64,000 nt of DNA from Cichorium intybus (GCA_023525715.1 CM042011.1:5914566-5978565); one strand, 5' to 3'. Shown: positions 1-12,046, numbered from the stretch's first letter. Notes: a model not told the origin generated them from the sequence alone. Numbers and translations are program-made.

Positions 1-126
1 GTGTCAAGATGGTTTCGGTGATTTTCGGAGGTGTTAGGATTCAGAAAGAGTACGGGGAGAGAAAGAGATGAAGTGGTATCAAAATTTAGATCTCCAATCT
101 GGAAACGTAGCGATCGCTCCTAGTTT
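1..126 (-). pseudogene. Partial captured-gene fragment, left copy
   Basis: These 126 bases are the same as 6337-6462 and belong to the duplicated gene fragment described at 6150-8340. They end in AGTTT, directly before the LTR that starts at 127. The rest of this copy lies left of the window. On the minus strand the fragment reads into the LTR, as in the right-hand copy. The gene is not identified. Confidence 0.5.
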
Positions 127-1835
127 TGTAACGCCCGGTAAAAATTTTCAAATAATTATACATTAAAACGGGTATACTTGCACTCAATCCAGGAAAAACA
201 AGATGTTATCAAGCACTTAATACAATAAAAGGTCCTCACGTTACATACCAGGCATTACAAATAAATCAAATATGACTAAAGGACGGGCTCTAAATTGTCC
301 ATCTCTCTTTATCACATGCCTTCCCCTATCACTGCTACAGATACCTGCAAAACAATAAACAACTCAAGTGTAAGCTTATAAAGCTTAGTGAGTAAATCTT
401 AATCATACTCCACAATCTCTTTTAGTAAACTCTCTTCTCATTCTTCTTTTTGCTAGTCTCATTAGCAATATTCACTCTCTCTAAACTCTGAAACCTGCAA
501 ACATATTAGCTTTACAAACACCAGCTAATTAGTAGTAATATCAACTCAATAAATAAGTATCTCAACTAATACTACTCATAAACTCAATCCTACATACTCG
601 TATAAACTCATTTCACTGTTAATTATGCTCAATTATAACAGTTATCATGGTTGTAGCAATCAAACTCAAAGACTCTTTAAGTCACTCACTCTAGCATATA
701 CTCTGATCTTATGCTCAAGTATAGACTATAACTCGTCTCTTGTTATCCACAATTAACATAACCACTTTAACTCTAAGCTACCGCAATATCAATACAACAC
801 ACATATATGTACAACATATGTATTAACTCAATCTCTGTGATTATCTCAGTCATTCAGTATATTCATTCAAACCAAGTACTCGTATATAACAGTGAATTCT
901 AAACCTTGTTTAACTCATACAACTTAGTATCTCAATCAATTAACATGTACCATAATTCAATTTAGATATAGTCAAACTATATATAATGAATTATAACTAC
1001 TTACCTAATATCGGCTTGGTACGTGGAACTCCCAATTTGCGCGTACCGGGCTTCTGTTCGCTAGACTTGGTTATATCACCATAATCTAAATCAATTCTTC
1101 AACATCCACAATCATCTCAATATCATCTATCTAAAAAGATATATCAATCAAAAGAGGAAAATGGAGTATAAACGGTAAATATCAACTCTATATTTACCGA
1201 AACCCCCAAATCCACGATTCTACTCATTCAACCGTAGAAACTCAACAATAATCACACCAATTACTCTAAAGGTATCTACTAACAACCTACTAGCAACATA
1301 TATAACAATATACAACAAAATCATGAAGATTAAAAACTAGGGTTGAAAACCCCCAAAACCGAGAGATACTCACCTCGACAAATTAGGAAGAAAGAACACG
1401 TTTACGGGGTTAGAATCATGCTTCTATATGCTTCCCCACGAACCTCCAGGCTTCGTTTCACTCAAAATCGCCATTTGAAGCTCTCAAAATCGAAAATGAA
1501 ATGTTATTTCTCGAAATGGGTTTTCTGCACTTTAAAAGGCTCTGCACGCGTAACACGGTCGTGTAATATTTAACACGGCCGTGTAATGCTACAGTGCCCG
1601 TGTAAAATTTAACACGCCCGTGTAATGCTACAGTAACCAGCAAACACAAAAATACCGTGAGTTACACGACCCGTGTAACATTTACACGACCCGTGTAAGC
1701 CATTTTTGGCATTTTTAAGGCTCAAACTTCTTTCAAATGGGTTTCTAATCACCCAAACCCATACATCAACTTAACTAATCTTAATCACACTAAGATTAAC
1801 TCAAAATTTCTCAAATTTAATAACACGGTATTACA
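127..1835 (-). mobile_element. LTR (1709 bp) of a gypsy-type retroelement, 3' LTR on the minus strand
   Basis: The repeat starts TGTAACGCCCGG and ends TATTACA, giving TG...CA termini. On the minus strand the sequence just inside its border reads AAGGGGGTAAGAACT and then TGTAATACC, the usual arrangement of polypurine tract followed by 3' LTR in Ty3/gypsy elements, so this is the 3' LTR of a minus-strand element. It contains a cluster of short palindromes of the ACACGGCCGTGT type at about 1550-1700. No credible protein is encoded; the small ORFs here are identical in both LTR copies and are probably incidental. Confidence 0.8.
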
Positions 1836-3834
1836 AGTTCTTACCCCCTTCAAAAGATTCCGTCCTCGGAATCTCTTGGAATAGGTATGGTTTGTACAAC
1901 CGCCTCACCACCGCAATCACACATCACGTACAATAATAATATTATTCTCTCGTCAGTTCATATGACATGTACATACTGTCATATTTCATTTACTCATAAA
2001 ATAGGTAACGCCACTATCATCTTCACAAGATGATCTCTATAGTCATATTGACTATCATCATTGCCACGTAGGCAAATCCTTACTCTTTTTAGAACATACC
2101 TTTTGTTTTAGATTTGTCGACAATCAGGTGTCTCACCTTACTCCTCAAGTGATATTTCAATCACTATCCTCATTTATAGACACTCATATTTATGGCTCAC
2201 ATCGAGTCATATTCTCAGTAGACCATCCATTCTATTTGTAATATTGATTTCAAATCTCATTGAAATGATTTACTTTAACTCAGTAAGAAAAGCATTCTCA
2301 CCGTTTACAACTCATACTCTCTCAATTCATTCTTCCAAATCCAACATACCAGTTACAATTTCTCCTATTAACACATTCTCAGCGATCAGGGTAAGAGAAA
2401 TACTCATACAACATAAAGACATATACATTAAAATGTCTCACTCATGTCACACAATTTATCAACACTAAGATTTAAAATCCAGAATTAACAAAATATTATA
2501 AGCAAATCTCGAGTTTCATTCACGCCTTCTCTGAACTTGTTGTTTAACTCTCGACACTTTGGTCACGTAAGACCCATTTCAGTTGTCTCATCACCACAAC
2601 CGATTTCAACTTCTCTGAAAGTTCTTTTATCTCTAGTCCCACTTCAACACACACATTAGATTTTTCACCCAATATACAACTAACAATCCTCCACCAAAAT
2701 GGCTCCTCTTCATACCAATTTAACAACATACCTCATGTTGTTTCTCTCGATGTACTCACTAATTATATTTTCTCTTATATGGACAAATCCACATCATATT
2801 CTCAATAAATCATTTACTCTATTAAACTCGATAATTTATTGTCAAATAAATTCTCAACACAACCATATATATATTCCTTCTGACACACTATCAGTAAGGA
2901 TTTTCTTCTCGTCATTTCTCCCTTGTTATCATCTCAATCTCCAATTCATCATAATGACATAGAATAGGTGATATATACAACCCACCGAAATCTCTACACA
3001 TGGCTCAAAATAATAAAATTTGACACCGCAATCTCTACAATGGGATCATATCTCATTATCCAATTTACTCATAAAAAAATAACTCAACATTATTATAGCA
3101 AAATCTACTATTCGTCGTCTTATACGAATAATAGTTTTGTCATCTTGACATTCATACATTTATCTCATTGGCAGTAATCGATTTGATTGCTAAGGAACGA
3201 ATCCTATCAATCACAACCACAATTACTTTCCTCCTCTTTTTAACTCATTACATAATTATACAACTTTATCTCGTGCAACATGCAATAAATCTCACACATT
3301 CTCAACACGACTACATTACAAACATACTTACTCATAGCATCACTTCTCAACAGTATAACTCACTGTATTATCTCACAGTACTCCCATACTGTTACTCAGT
3401 CTCTGATTCATCCTCTTCTCAACCCGTAGGTTTCAAGCCACACAAGCTTACCGCTACGTTAATATCTATCCGCATGCAAGGAAACTACATGTCTCATTAC
3501 TTCGCATTATCATAAAGTATATGCTCGTCTACACATAAGCACAACACTATAGCACTATTCTGCCTCAGCTCTTGGTACCCCCGTACCATCCTTTGGTCTC
3601 ATCATTTAACACTGTTTTACAGTACCCCGTACTGTCCTCCAAACTCGCCACTCATCGTTATCTTGCGGTACCTCGGACCGTCCTCTAATCAGATCATGGT
3701 ACTTTATACCATTCTCAATCCATCTCCTCTTTGAATCTAGCGAGTCTCCGCTACGGTCTCGAGCCATATAGACTCACCGTCACTCATTCTTTTGTTTGAG
3801 TTACAAAGGTCCCCACTACTCTAACCACAAGATA

Positions 3835-4520
3835 CTCGTTATGTGGTTCCAATCTCAACTACTCAATATGTGACCCCACAAAATAGATGGTCTCAATCAC
3901 ATTTACTCGTTATGTGATCCCACCGAATATGTGGTCTCAATCACACTTACTCAATATGTGACCCCACAAAATAGATGGTCTCAATCACATTTACTCGTTA
4001 TGTGACCCCACCGAATATGTGGTCTCAATCACACTTACTCAATATGTGACCCCACCGAATATGTGGTCTCAATCACAATTACTCAATATGTGACCCCACA
4101 AAATAGATGGTCTCAATCACATTTACTCGTTATGTGACCCCACCGAATATGTGGTCTCAATCACACTTACTCAATATGTGACCCCACCGAATATGTGGTC
4201 TCAATCACATTTACTCAATATGTGACCCCACCGAATATGTGGTCTCGATCACATTTACTCAATATGTGACCCCACCGAATATGTGGTCTCGATCACATTT
4301 ACTCAATATGTGACCCCACCGAATATGTGGTCTCGATCACATTTACTCAATATGTGACCCCACCGAATATGTGGTCTCGATCACATTTACTCAATATGTG
4401 ACCCCACTGAATATGTGGTCTCGATCACATTTACTCAATATGTGATCCCACATAATATGTGGTCTCGATCACATTTACTCAATATGTGATCCCACAAAAT
4501 ATGTGGTCTCAATCACATTT
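3835..4520. repeat. 44-bp minisatellite with an internal palindrome
   Basis: About fifteen tandem copies of a 44-bp unit run through this stretch; for example TACTCAATATGTG recurs at 4212 and 4256. Each unit contains inverted halves (TGTGACCCCAC and GTGGTCTCGATCACA), so single strands could fold into hairpins. Left-hand copies vary (CTCGTT, AAATAGATGG) while copies from 4200 on are nearly uniform, the usual sign of recent local expansion on one side. Confidence 0.9.
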
Positions 4521-4924
4521 ATTAGGTAATTAACCCAATCTCTAGGTTAATTAGGCCTAGATAAACCACTCTAGGTTCTCTCAATTATAACCACAAGGTA
4601 CTCTTTATGTGGTTACTCGAGTGTCCTGTGACAACTTTGTCACTAATGTCTCATTATGTGACAACTTCAAACTACACAATTCAACTCTCGGCATATCAAT
4701 TCATAATCACTTATAGTGTGTAATCAACTACACACTCACCATCTTTCTCAACTCATACTCTTTTGGCTATCTCAGCCATTCATTTTGATCAATCATAAGT
4801 ACTAGTCATGTGGTCCCACAAAATATGTGGTCTCAACCACAAGTACTCATATACAGAAATCTCGTCATATCTGTGAAATAACTAGCAATATATATGCAAT
4901 ATCAAAATGAAAGAAATCCACACA

Positions 4925-5145
4925 TTAAAAACAGATCTGTGCACGTAGCACGGCTCGTGTAGATTCAACACGACCCGAGTAAATCCACAATATTTCTTCT
5001 GTTTGCTTCTGTAAGTACAGCACGACCCGTGTTCATTGAACACGGCCCGTGTGTTCTAAATTTTAACCCACTGTATGCTACTGTAATCCCAACACGACCC
5101 GTGTCACTCAAACACGACCCGTGTTGATGCTGTAGAAACCAAAAA
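4925..5145. repeat. Cluster of short palindromes like those in the LTR
   Basis: Motifs such as AACACGACCCGTGT and AACACGGCCCGTGT occur at least five times here, spaced 20-50 bases apart. The same motif type is clustered in the LTR at 1550-1700, and both clusters are followed by a similar ATGGGTTTCT sequence. This suggests a diverged, related LTR-like block nested in the interior region. Confidence 0.55.
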
Positions 5146-6336
5146 TTGTTTCTAATACTCTTTCTAATATCCAACTTCTCCTAGATGGGTTTCTCATTAT
5201 ACACATTTCTCCATGATTGCTAAATACTCGTCAAATAACCACATATACTCTAAGTTATACAAAATCACAACGCATTCATTATGTGATATGTAAACCTTAC
5301 ATCAAATGGACACGAGATTCTCATCTCAATGCCGGTTACTATACTTTATAATCGCATTTCTCTAACACATGTATTATTAACAATTCTTACATTCGCGACA
5401 CGTTACAACTAACATGTTTAAGTAAAATTTAATTACATACCTCATAACAACAATATTGTCTTCTCGTTAGCTGAAACTCGCATACTTCGGATCTCAACTC
5501 TTGAGTGTACTCGACTACACTCACATATCTCAACTCTTAGCTCATGCTCAGCTTATGCTCATGCTCTTTCTCATCATCAGTTGGAATATTGCCTCAACTG
5601 GAATCTCACCTTATCATCTCATCATCCAAGATTGGTCCCACCAACTATGACCAATTCATCAACTCGTCCTCATTTGTCTCCATATCTATATTCACACATA
5701 GAATATAATAATAACAAATAATAATATAACATAATAGTTATTCTCAATTTTTTACACTAACATCTGCAGCAGTATCTTTTCCGAGCATGTGATAGGGGGT
5801 CTCTCTCTTCTCGGTTTAAGTCTAGGACTCTATACTCAAAGACCTAGTTCGCTTAAACCATGCTTTAATTTAATGTTTCATGCACAACCCACACATATAG
5901 ACCATTGAGATGGCATGGTTTAATATATGTCTATCTTATCCTATACTAGGTTATAAACCCGTATGTTACACGGTTGGTTGACAAATTAAAAACCTATATA
6001 TTAAAAAAAATTATTTTATAAGTTTGATACTAATAATGAACTTTTTTTACACAGTTGGTTGACAAATTTTTTTGTCGGCAAAGTAAGACAAAATTTGAGA
6101 TTAAAAATTATGAATAAAAATGGAGAATTCCCTATGATTTTCTAGGGTTTTAAAGTACAAACAGAATCGAGCATAACGGAATTAAAGAGACAAAAAGAAT
6201 GGCGAACACAATGTATACAAAGACGATAACAATAGAGGAGATAAGAGTTACCGATAGATGAGAGTGTTAGGGCGGCGGTGGATTGTAGTAAACATGGATG
6301 GTGCGATGGTGGTGATGATGGTGCCAGAGGACGGTG

Positions 6337-8175
6337 GTGTCAAGATGGTTTCGGTGATTTTCGGAGGTGTTAGGATTCAGAAAGAGTACGGGGAGAGAAA
6401 GAGATGAAGTGGTATCAAAATTTAGATCTCCAATCTGGAAACGTAGCGATCGCTCCTAGTTTTGTAACGCCCGGTAAAAATTTTCAAATAATTATACATT
6501 AAAACGGGTATACTTGCACTCAATCCAGGAAAAACAAGATGTTATCAAGCACTTAATACAATAAAAGGTCCTCACGTTACATACCAGGCATTACAAATAA
6601 ATCAAATATGACTAAAGGACGGGCTCTAAATTGTCCATCTCTCTTTATCACATGCCTTCCCCTATCACTGCTACAGATACCTGCAAAACAATAAACAACT
6701 CAAGTGTAAGCTTATAAAGCTTAGTGAGTAAATCTTAATCATACTCCACAATCTCTTTTAGTAAACTCTATTCTCATTCTTCTTTTTGCTAGTCTCATTA
6801 GCAATATTCACTCTCTCTAAACTCTGAAACCTGCAAACATATTAGCTTTACAAACACCAGCTAATTAGTAGTAATATCAACTCAATAAATAAGTATCTCA
6901 ACTAATACTACTCATAAACTCAATCCTACATACTCGTATAAACTCATTTCACTGTTAATTATGCTCAATTATAACAGTTATCATGGTTGTAGCAATCAAA
7001 CTCAAAGACTCTTTAAGTCACTCACTCTAGCATATACTCTGATCTTATGCTCAAGTATAGACTATAACTCGTCTCTTGTTATCCACAATTAACATAACCA
7101 CTTTAACTCTAAGCTACCGCAATATCAATACAACACACATATATGTACAACATATGTATTAACTCAATCTCTGTGATTATCTCAGTCATTCAGTATATTC
7201 ATTCAAACCAAGTACTCGTATATAACAGTGAATTCTAAACCTTGTTTAACTCATACAACTTAGTATCTCAATCAATTAACATGTACCATAATTCAATTTA
7301 GATATAGTCAAACTATATATAATGAATTATAACTACTTACCTAATATCGGCTTGGTACGTGGAACTCCCAATTTGCGCGTACCGGGCTTCTGTTCGCTAG
7401 ACTTGGTTATATCACCATAATCTAAATCAATTCTTCAACATCCACAATCATCTCAATATCATCTATCTCAAAAGATATATCAATCAAAAGAGGAAAATGG
7501 AGTATAAACGGTAAATATCAACTCTATATTTACCGAAACCCCCAAATCCACGATTCTACTCATTCAACCGTAGAAACTCAACAATAATCACACCAATTAC
7601 TCTAAAGGTATCTACTAACAACCTACTAGCAACATATATAACAATATACAACAAAATCATGAAGATTAAAAACTAGGGTTGAAAACCCCCAAAACCGAGA
7701 GATACTCACCTCGACAAATTAGGAAGAAAGAACACGTTTACGGGGTTAGAATCATGCTTCTATATGCTTCCCCACGAACCTCCAGGCTTCGTTTCACTCA
7801 AAATCGCCATTTGAAGCTCTCAAAATCGAAAATGAAATGTTATTTCTCGAAATGGGTTTTCTGCACTTTAAAAGGCTCTGCACGCGTAACACGGTCGTGT
7901 AATATTTAACACGGCCGTGTAATGCTACAGTGCCCGTGTAAAATTTAACACGCCCGTGTAATGCTACAGTAACCAGCAAACACAAAAATACCGTGAGTTA
8001 CACGACCCGTGTAACATTTACACGACCCGTGTAAGCCATTTTTGGCATTTTTAAGGCTCAAACTTCTTTCAAATGGGTTTCTAATCACCCAAACCCATAC
8101 ATCAACTTAACTAATCTTAATCACACTAAGATTAACTCAAAATTTCTCAAATTTAATAACACGGTATTACAAGTT
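6337..8175. repeat. Direct duplication, right copy (pairs with 1-1839)
   Basis: This is the second copy of the 1839-bp duplication described at position 1. After the LTR the two copies differ: the left runs into retroelement interior, and the right runs into the second TSD copy and the rest of the captured gene fragment. Confidence 0.95.
6463..8171 (-). mobile_element. Solo LTR (1709 bp) with 5-bp TSD AGTTT
   Basis: The LTR runs from TGTAACGCCCGG to GGTATTACA and is flanked on both sides by AGTTT (6458-6462 and 8172-8176). There is no interior sequence on the right, so this is a solo LTR, normally produced by recombination between the two LTRs of a full element. It is nearly identical to the LTR at 127-1835, which sits behind the same AGTTT and the same gene fragment. 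Confidence 0.9.
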
Positions 8176-8548
8176 TGGGATAGTTTCTTCTTAGCGTCGA
8201 TCGACTTGATGCCGACATAGGTTTTCCGGTACTCTTCATTGATGAGATTGAGATGGTTCAAATGGATGACAGATGAAATGGCTTGGTCGATTTTTAAGGT
8301 TACACGTAACAAATATTGAGAGAAACCGATAGAGAAAATGTAGGAACTGGTTGATTTATCTTAATTTGTTTCAAATTTTGAAAACCCTAAATTGAAGGGA
8401 TTTCATATAATCCTGAAAATTAAAAACGTAAAATATTAATTTGAGCGGGAAAACACAAATTATTTTCACCAGGAAATGACACATGGCAAAATTAGATTCT
8501 AAAAAGTGACATGTAGCCTTCATGATTTCTTTTATTAGAGAAGAAAGA

Positions 8549-8881
8549 TTCAAAATATCTACAAATTTGTATGCCAATTTTGTGTAAATCATTATTTCCT
8601 AGTTAATAATAAAAAACTTGTTAATAAGTATATTATACGCAATGCGTAAAAAATTCATCTACTATAAAAACTTTCAAATGATGTTTTGTAGTTTTGGAGT
8701 TAGTAATAATATAAATTTAGTTGGTTAATTGTTTTTAAAATATTAATTAAATAATTAATATATAAAATGATCAAACTTAGCTTCTTATATACTATTAAAT
8801 TACTTAAATATTCTATATATAATAAATAAATAACTTTAGGGACATTTTTCACCTTCATATGTTTCAAACTATCTAATTTTC
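8549..8881. other. AT-rich gap with a possible eroded Helitron 3' hairpin
   Basis: I see no gene here. At 8638-8648 ACGCAATGCGT can form a five-pair hairpin, followed eleven bases later by CTAC. A Helitron end would need CTAG or CTAA, so this may be a mutated plus-strand terminus. Confidence 0.3.
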
Positions 8882-9158
8882 AACCATCACCCTGATGACC
8901 TAGTGGATAAGGCTTAGGACTCTTTTTTTTTTCCCATAAGGAGGTTCCGAGTTCTAATCTCACTCCCTCCTTTTCCTCATAGGGAGTGTTAGGTTTCAAT
9001 CAGGGGATGGCCACTGGCCACCTCTCTACCCCCATAGATGATTGACCCGGACCACCCTGCTGCCAGGTGTGCGTGGGCCTCGAGGTTGCTTCATCAGGGT
9101 CATCCAAAGGATGGGTCGGGTGGGGTACTCGGTTATCAAAAAAAAAAAAAAAAAAAAA
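8882..9158 (+). mobile_element. tRNA-derived SINE, copy 1
   Basis: The 5' part is tRNA-like: an A-box region (TGACCTAGTGGATAAGG) and a B-box region (GGTTCCGAGTTCTAATC) of the RNA polymerase III promoter are both present. The 3' end is poly-A (about 9139-9158). It is flanked by a 16-bp TSD, AAACTATCTAATTTTC, at 8866-8881 and 9159-9174. The body matches the copies at 12047 (inverted) and 15253. Confidence 0.92.
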
Positions 9159-9174
9159 AAACTATCTAATTTTC

Positions 9175-9477
9175 TCGTTTATCCTAGATGTCATCAATTT
9201 TGAAATCTTTAATGTTTACTCTGTACTATTTAATATTTTCAATCGACCAATGTAATACATGTGTATCTAATCTAGCTTACAATATAAAAAGAATTATGCT
9301 TAAAAATACAACATATACTTTTAATAGTTATTTTATTAATAAGATAATCAAGATATTCGTTTCTTAAACCTGAAAGTAAAATTAAAATGGAAAGTAATAG
9401 AGTGATAATTTAGTTGTTTATATAAAGCATATCTAATGATAGCTTTTCATAAATAAAAACATTTACTATTTGAAAAG
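9175..9477. other. AT-rich intergenic DNA
   Basis: I see no gene or bounded element in this stretch. Confidence 0.5.
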
Positions 9478-9825
9478 GCTTTTGACAAAAAGTCATTAAG
9501 TTTATATATTTTTATGGTTTTATGATTTTGTCCCTAATATGATTTTTTTGTTCAGTCTTCAAGTTTGTAAGTTTATTTAATAACTTTTATCCATTTTTAC
9601 ATGTTATCACAATTTTTACATGTAATCATAAAATGAAATTCATAAAAAAACCATTAAGTTTACAGGTTATCATAAAATAGTTTTTTACAAATTTCTTTTC
9701 ATAGCAGATAAAATGTGTAAAGGTAAAAAATAAAAAATTACAAACTTAATAACATTAATGAACAAGAAATCATATTGAGGAAAAAATCGCAAAAATAGAC
9801 AAACTTAAGATGGATTTTCATGTCA
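9478..9825. mobile_element. Probable foldback MITE with diverged long inverted ends
   Basis: The left end (AAGTTTATATATTTTTATGG and onward) and the reverse complement of the right end share long, diverged similarity of roughly 100-130 bases, including an AATATGATTT block on each side. I cannot define a TSD. It may be an old Mutator-like miniature element. Confidence 0.4.
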
Positions 9826-9869
9826 AAGGCCATTTGAAAAAGCTTTTGAAACGTTTTTTACCAATGAAG

Positions 9870-10077
9870 TAGGGGTGGCAAAAAGCCCCGTGGGACCCCG
9901 GTTCCGTGGGATTTCGATTCATACGGGGTATTTTTTCCAAAAATTTGGGAGCGGGGGCGTGGGCAGATTTCACTCTGGTTTGATTTTCGGGTTCGGGGTC
10001 GGGAGCAGACGGTTCCGTCCCGAAACCCCCGCGGGAACCCCGTTTGTATATAAGTAAAATAATAAATAATAAATATA

Positions 10078-10168
<91 letters not shown>

Positions 10169-10364
10169 ATTATTAAAGATTTCGCGGTCGGGGGAAAACA
10201 TTGTTTTTTCGAGCCTCAAATGGGAAAACGGGGGAACGAGGGTTACTTTCGGAATTCGGGGACGGGAGCGGGGGCTAGGAAACGGGGGAATTCGGGATCG
10301 GGGGAAACAGGGAATTCATGGGGAAGACTATTTTTGGTCCCGTTTGGTCTCATTGCCATCCCTA
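9870..10364. mobile_element. hAT-type MITE (495 bp)
   Basis: The ends are TAGGGGTGGCAA and TTGCCATCCCTA, imperfect inverted repeats typical of hAT miniature elements. The flanks are CAATGAAG (9862-9869) and CAATGAAA (10365-10372), an 8-bp TSD with one mismatch. The interior is GC-rich with repeated GGGGG/CCCCG motifs on both sides of a (TA)n tract. The ORFs reading through it are not genes. Confidence 0.85.
10084..10160. repeat. (TA)n microsatellite
   Basis: An uninterrupted TA dinucleotide tract lies in the middle of the hAT-type MITE. Confidence 0.98.
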
Positions 10365-10888
10365 CAATGAAATGTCGAGCTTTTCAATTTTTTACTCCAA
10401 CCTTTTAGTACTTTTCAATATTTTAATCATCTTATATGTTTTTTCTATTTAGACTTTTACATTTCACAACAATTTACTTTACACTTTAATTATATTTAAG
10501 TTTTATTTTTTTTATTTGCTAATCTATTTAACTAAATATTCAAAATAGACATAAATATATTATATAGAAATGAGTTGTGTTATAAGAACCCCCATTATAT
10601 TTTGTAGCCACATTGACACTCATCAAATCAAAATGAGTTTGAATTAAATTAATTTTTTTAATCTATAAACCCTCCTAGTTTTATTAGTTGATTTGTTTTA
10701 CCCATTTTTCGTATTTTTCTTTATTATTATTATTAATATTATTTAAAAAGGTTACACCTTAAACATTTTAAAAACAAATAAAGAATATGTTATTTAGTGG
10801 GTCGACTTTCTACGATAAAGAACGGCGTGTCCGGTTAAAATGAAGGTCATATTCACGCAACTAACTACGTCATTTCTCAATGTTTTTC

Positions 10889-10891
<3 letters not shown>

Positions 10892-10973
<82 letters not shown>

Positions 10974-10978
10974 TATAA

Positions 10979-11046
<68 letters not shown>
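10892..11046. repeat. Two adjacent (TA)n microsatellites
   Basis: TA tracts at 10892-10966 and 10983-11046 are separated by a short AAATATATAAATATAA spacer. Confidence 0.97.
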
Positions 11047-11048
<2 letters not shown>

Positions 11049-11408
11049 GTTTATTTTTTGATACATTGCATATTAAAGACTATATAAATTATAATAAACA
11101 TGAATCCTCTACCGGAAAATATCTTTCTCGAAAAAAAAAAAACTTAATCACCGGAAAATATCGTCGACGTCAGAGTACAACATCTACCGGTGTATTCTTG
11201 CATCTTTTGCTTTCTCTCGGAGTCTCCGGCATAGCATCTCCAGTCTTCTTTTTTTGAATGAAATATCACACTCTCCGACATTATATAAAAAAGATCTCCA
11301 GTACAGTTTTTTATAAATTCGTTCGAATTTATTTGACATATTTTTATAAAATTATAAACGTTTGTTGTGTCGTAATTATTTAAAAAAACTATCGTTTTAT
11401 TGTTACTA

Positions 11409-11556
11409 AAATATAAAAATTATAAAAGCTAAATTTACTATTTTTGTTTTTCTTCTTCTACTACTACTACTACTAATAATAATAATAATAATAATAATAA
11501 TATAAAAATTATAAAAGCTAAATTTACTATTTTTGTTTTTCTTCTACTACTACTAC

Positions 11557-11590
<34 letters not shown>
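11409..11590. repeat. Tandem duplication with trinucleotide repeats
   Basis: A block of about 90 bp (AAATATAAAAATTATAAAAG, then CTACTACTA, then AATAATAAT) occurs twice in tandem, with different numbers of trinucleotide repeats in each copy. Confidence 0.85.
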
Positions 11591-11594
<4 letters not shown>

Positions 11595-11685
11595 CAAATC
11601 AAATACTATTAATAAACGTAAAAAGAAAAAGAAAAAAAATAGATAAAATACACAAAAAACAAAAAAAAAAACAACAAAAAAACAC

Positions 11686-11763
11686 TTCAAATCATTAGGA
11701 TACAAATAGACACTAGAAATTTATTTCAAATCATTAGGATACAAATAGACACTAGAAATTTAT
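11686..11763. repeat. 39-bp tandem duplication
   Basis: TTCAAATCATTAGGATACAA and the following bases are repeated head to tail in two copies. Confidence 0.9.
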
Positions 11764-12046
11764 ATCATAAGAAAGTAATTATAAAATTTTAAAAAGCATT
11801 AATATAACATGCTATTTAATTTTTTTTATTTATTAAAATATTAATATCACCTAATGTTTTTCAAAATATGGCGTATATTTCAAAATTGAAAAAATTATAT
11901 GAGGTAGCTTATGTAACATATAGTAAAAGATAAATATTAATTAATTATAAAGAAAAAACTTTTAAAAGGATAATAATTAAAGTGAGTTTATCGGAAAGAA
12001 ATTAATCAATAAATACTTTTTAATTAATAAATGTTGGTGAGATTTT

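Larger units (their letters stand above)
1..1839. repeat. Direct duplication, left copy (pairs with 6337-8175)
   Basis: This stretch is repeated at 6337-8175 with a constant offset of 6336 and no indels that I could see. I noticed only two substitutions by eye (434 C against 6770 A; 1133 A against 7469 C), so the duplication is recent. Each copy holds the end of a gene fragment, the AGTTT target site and the whole LTR. The homology stops at 1839/8175, just past the LTR, but may extend left of the window. Confidence 0.95.
1836..5945 (-). mobile_element. Interior of a coding-poor LTR retroelement
   Basis: This region abuts the LTR through a polypurine tract (1841-1850 on the minus strand), and is interrupted at 5946 by a Helitron terminus. 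I find no gag, protease, integrase or reverse transcriptase on either strand. The short ORFs at 2244-3515 are biased in composition (Thr, Ser, Ile, Tyr) and match nothing I recognise. Near 1850-1880 the minus strand resembles the end of a gypsy pol reading frame (GAGGACGGAATCTTTTGAAG), but only as a remnant. It is either a non-autonomous element or an eroded one, possibly with a second LTR-like block nested at about 4540-5300. Confidence 0.55.
6150..8340 (-). pseudogene. Captured gene fragment split by the solo LTR
   Basis: On the minus strand an open stretch includes SSVIHLNHLNLINEEYRKTY (about 8200-8270). If the LTR and one TSD copy are removed, it runs on in frame into 6462 and below. The sequence around 6200-6330 is GC-richer than its surroundings and looks exonic. 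I do not recognise the family. The fragment lies inside the Helitron and has the same orientation as it, the usual pattern for Helitron capture. It cannot encode a full protein. Confidence 0.5.
5946..8548 (-). mobile_element. Helitron (minus strand) containing a solo LTR
   Basis: The minus-strand 3' end reads CCGTGT-AAC-ATACGG (a six-pair hairpin with one G-T pair), nine more bases, then CTAG followed by T. The 5' end at 8548 reads TC preceded by A, so the insertion lies between A and T as Helitrons require. Just inside the 5' end are TCTCTAATAAAAG and an ACATGTCA motif also found in the Helitron at 29446, and the motif TTTGAGCGGGAAAA is shared with the Helitron at 24168-29311. About 890 bp remain after removing the LTR and one TSD copy. 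No Rep/helicase is present, so it is non-autonomous. The exact 5' base could be a few bases off. Confidence 0.65.
10373..12030. other. AT-rich intergenic DNA with simple and tandem repeats
   Basis: I find no gene. The stretch holds (TA)n tracts at 10892-10966 and 10983-11046, and two small tandem duplications described separately. The rest is featureless AT-rich sequence. Confidence 0.6.

Noticed and set aside
1343..1573. 76-codon ORF present twice (also 7679-7909)
   Set aside because: Identity between the two simply reflects duplication of the LTR. It has a basic, low-information sequence and no domain.
2244..3515. Four consecutive plus-strand ORFs of 69-115 codons
   Set aside because: They are biased in composition, overlap or follow without any domain, and lie in the retroelement interior, which runs on the minus strand.
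3835..4520. Array of evenly spaced repeats resembling a CRISPR
   Set aside because: The repeats are contiguous 44-bp units without unique spacers, and the DNA is eukaryotic.
8638..8664. A plus-strand Helitron 3' end (hairpin then CTAC)
   Set aside because: The terminus must be CTAG or CTAA; with CTAC and no matching 5' end it remains only a possibility.
8886..8960. tRNA gene, from the A- and B-box signals
   Set aside because: The anticodon arm and acceptor stem do not pair, and the copy is the head of a SINE with poly-A and TSD.
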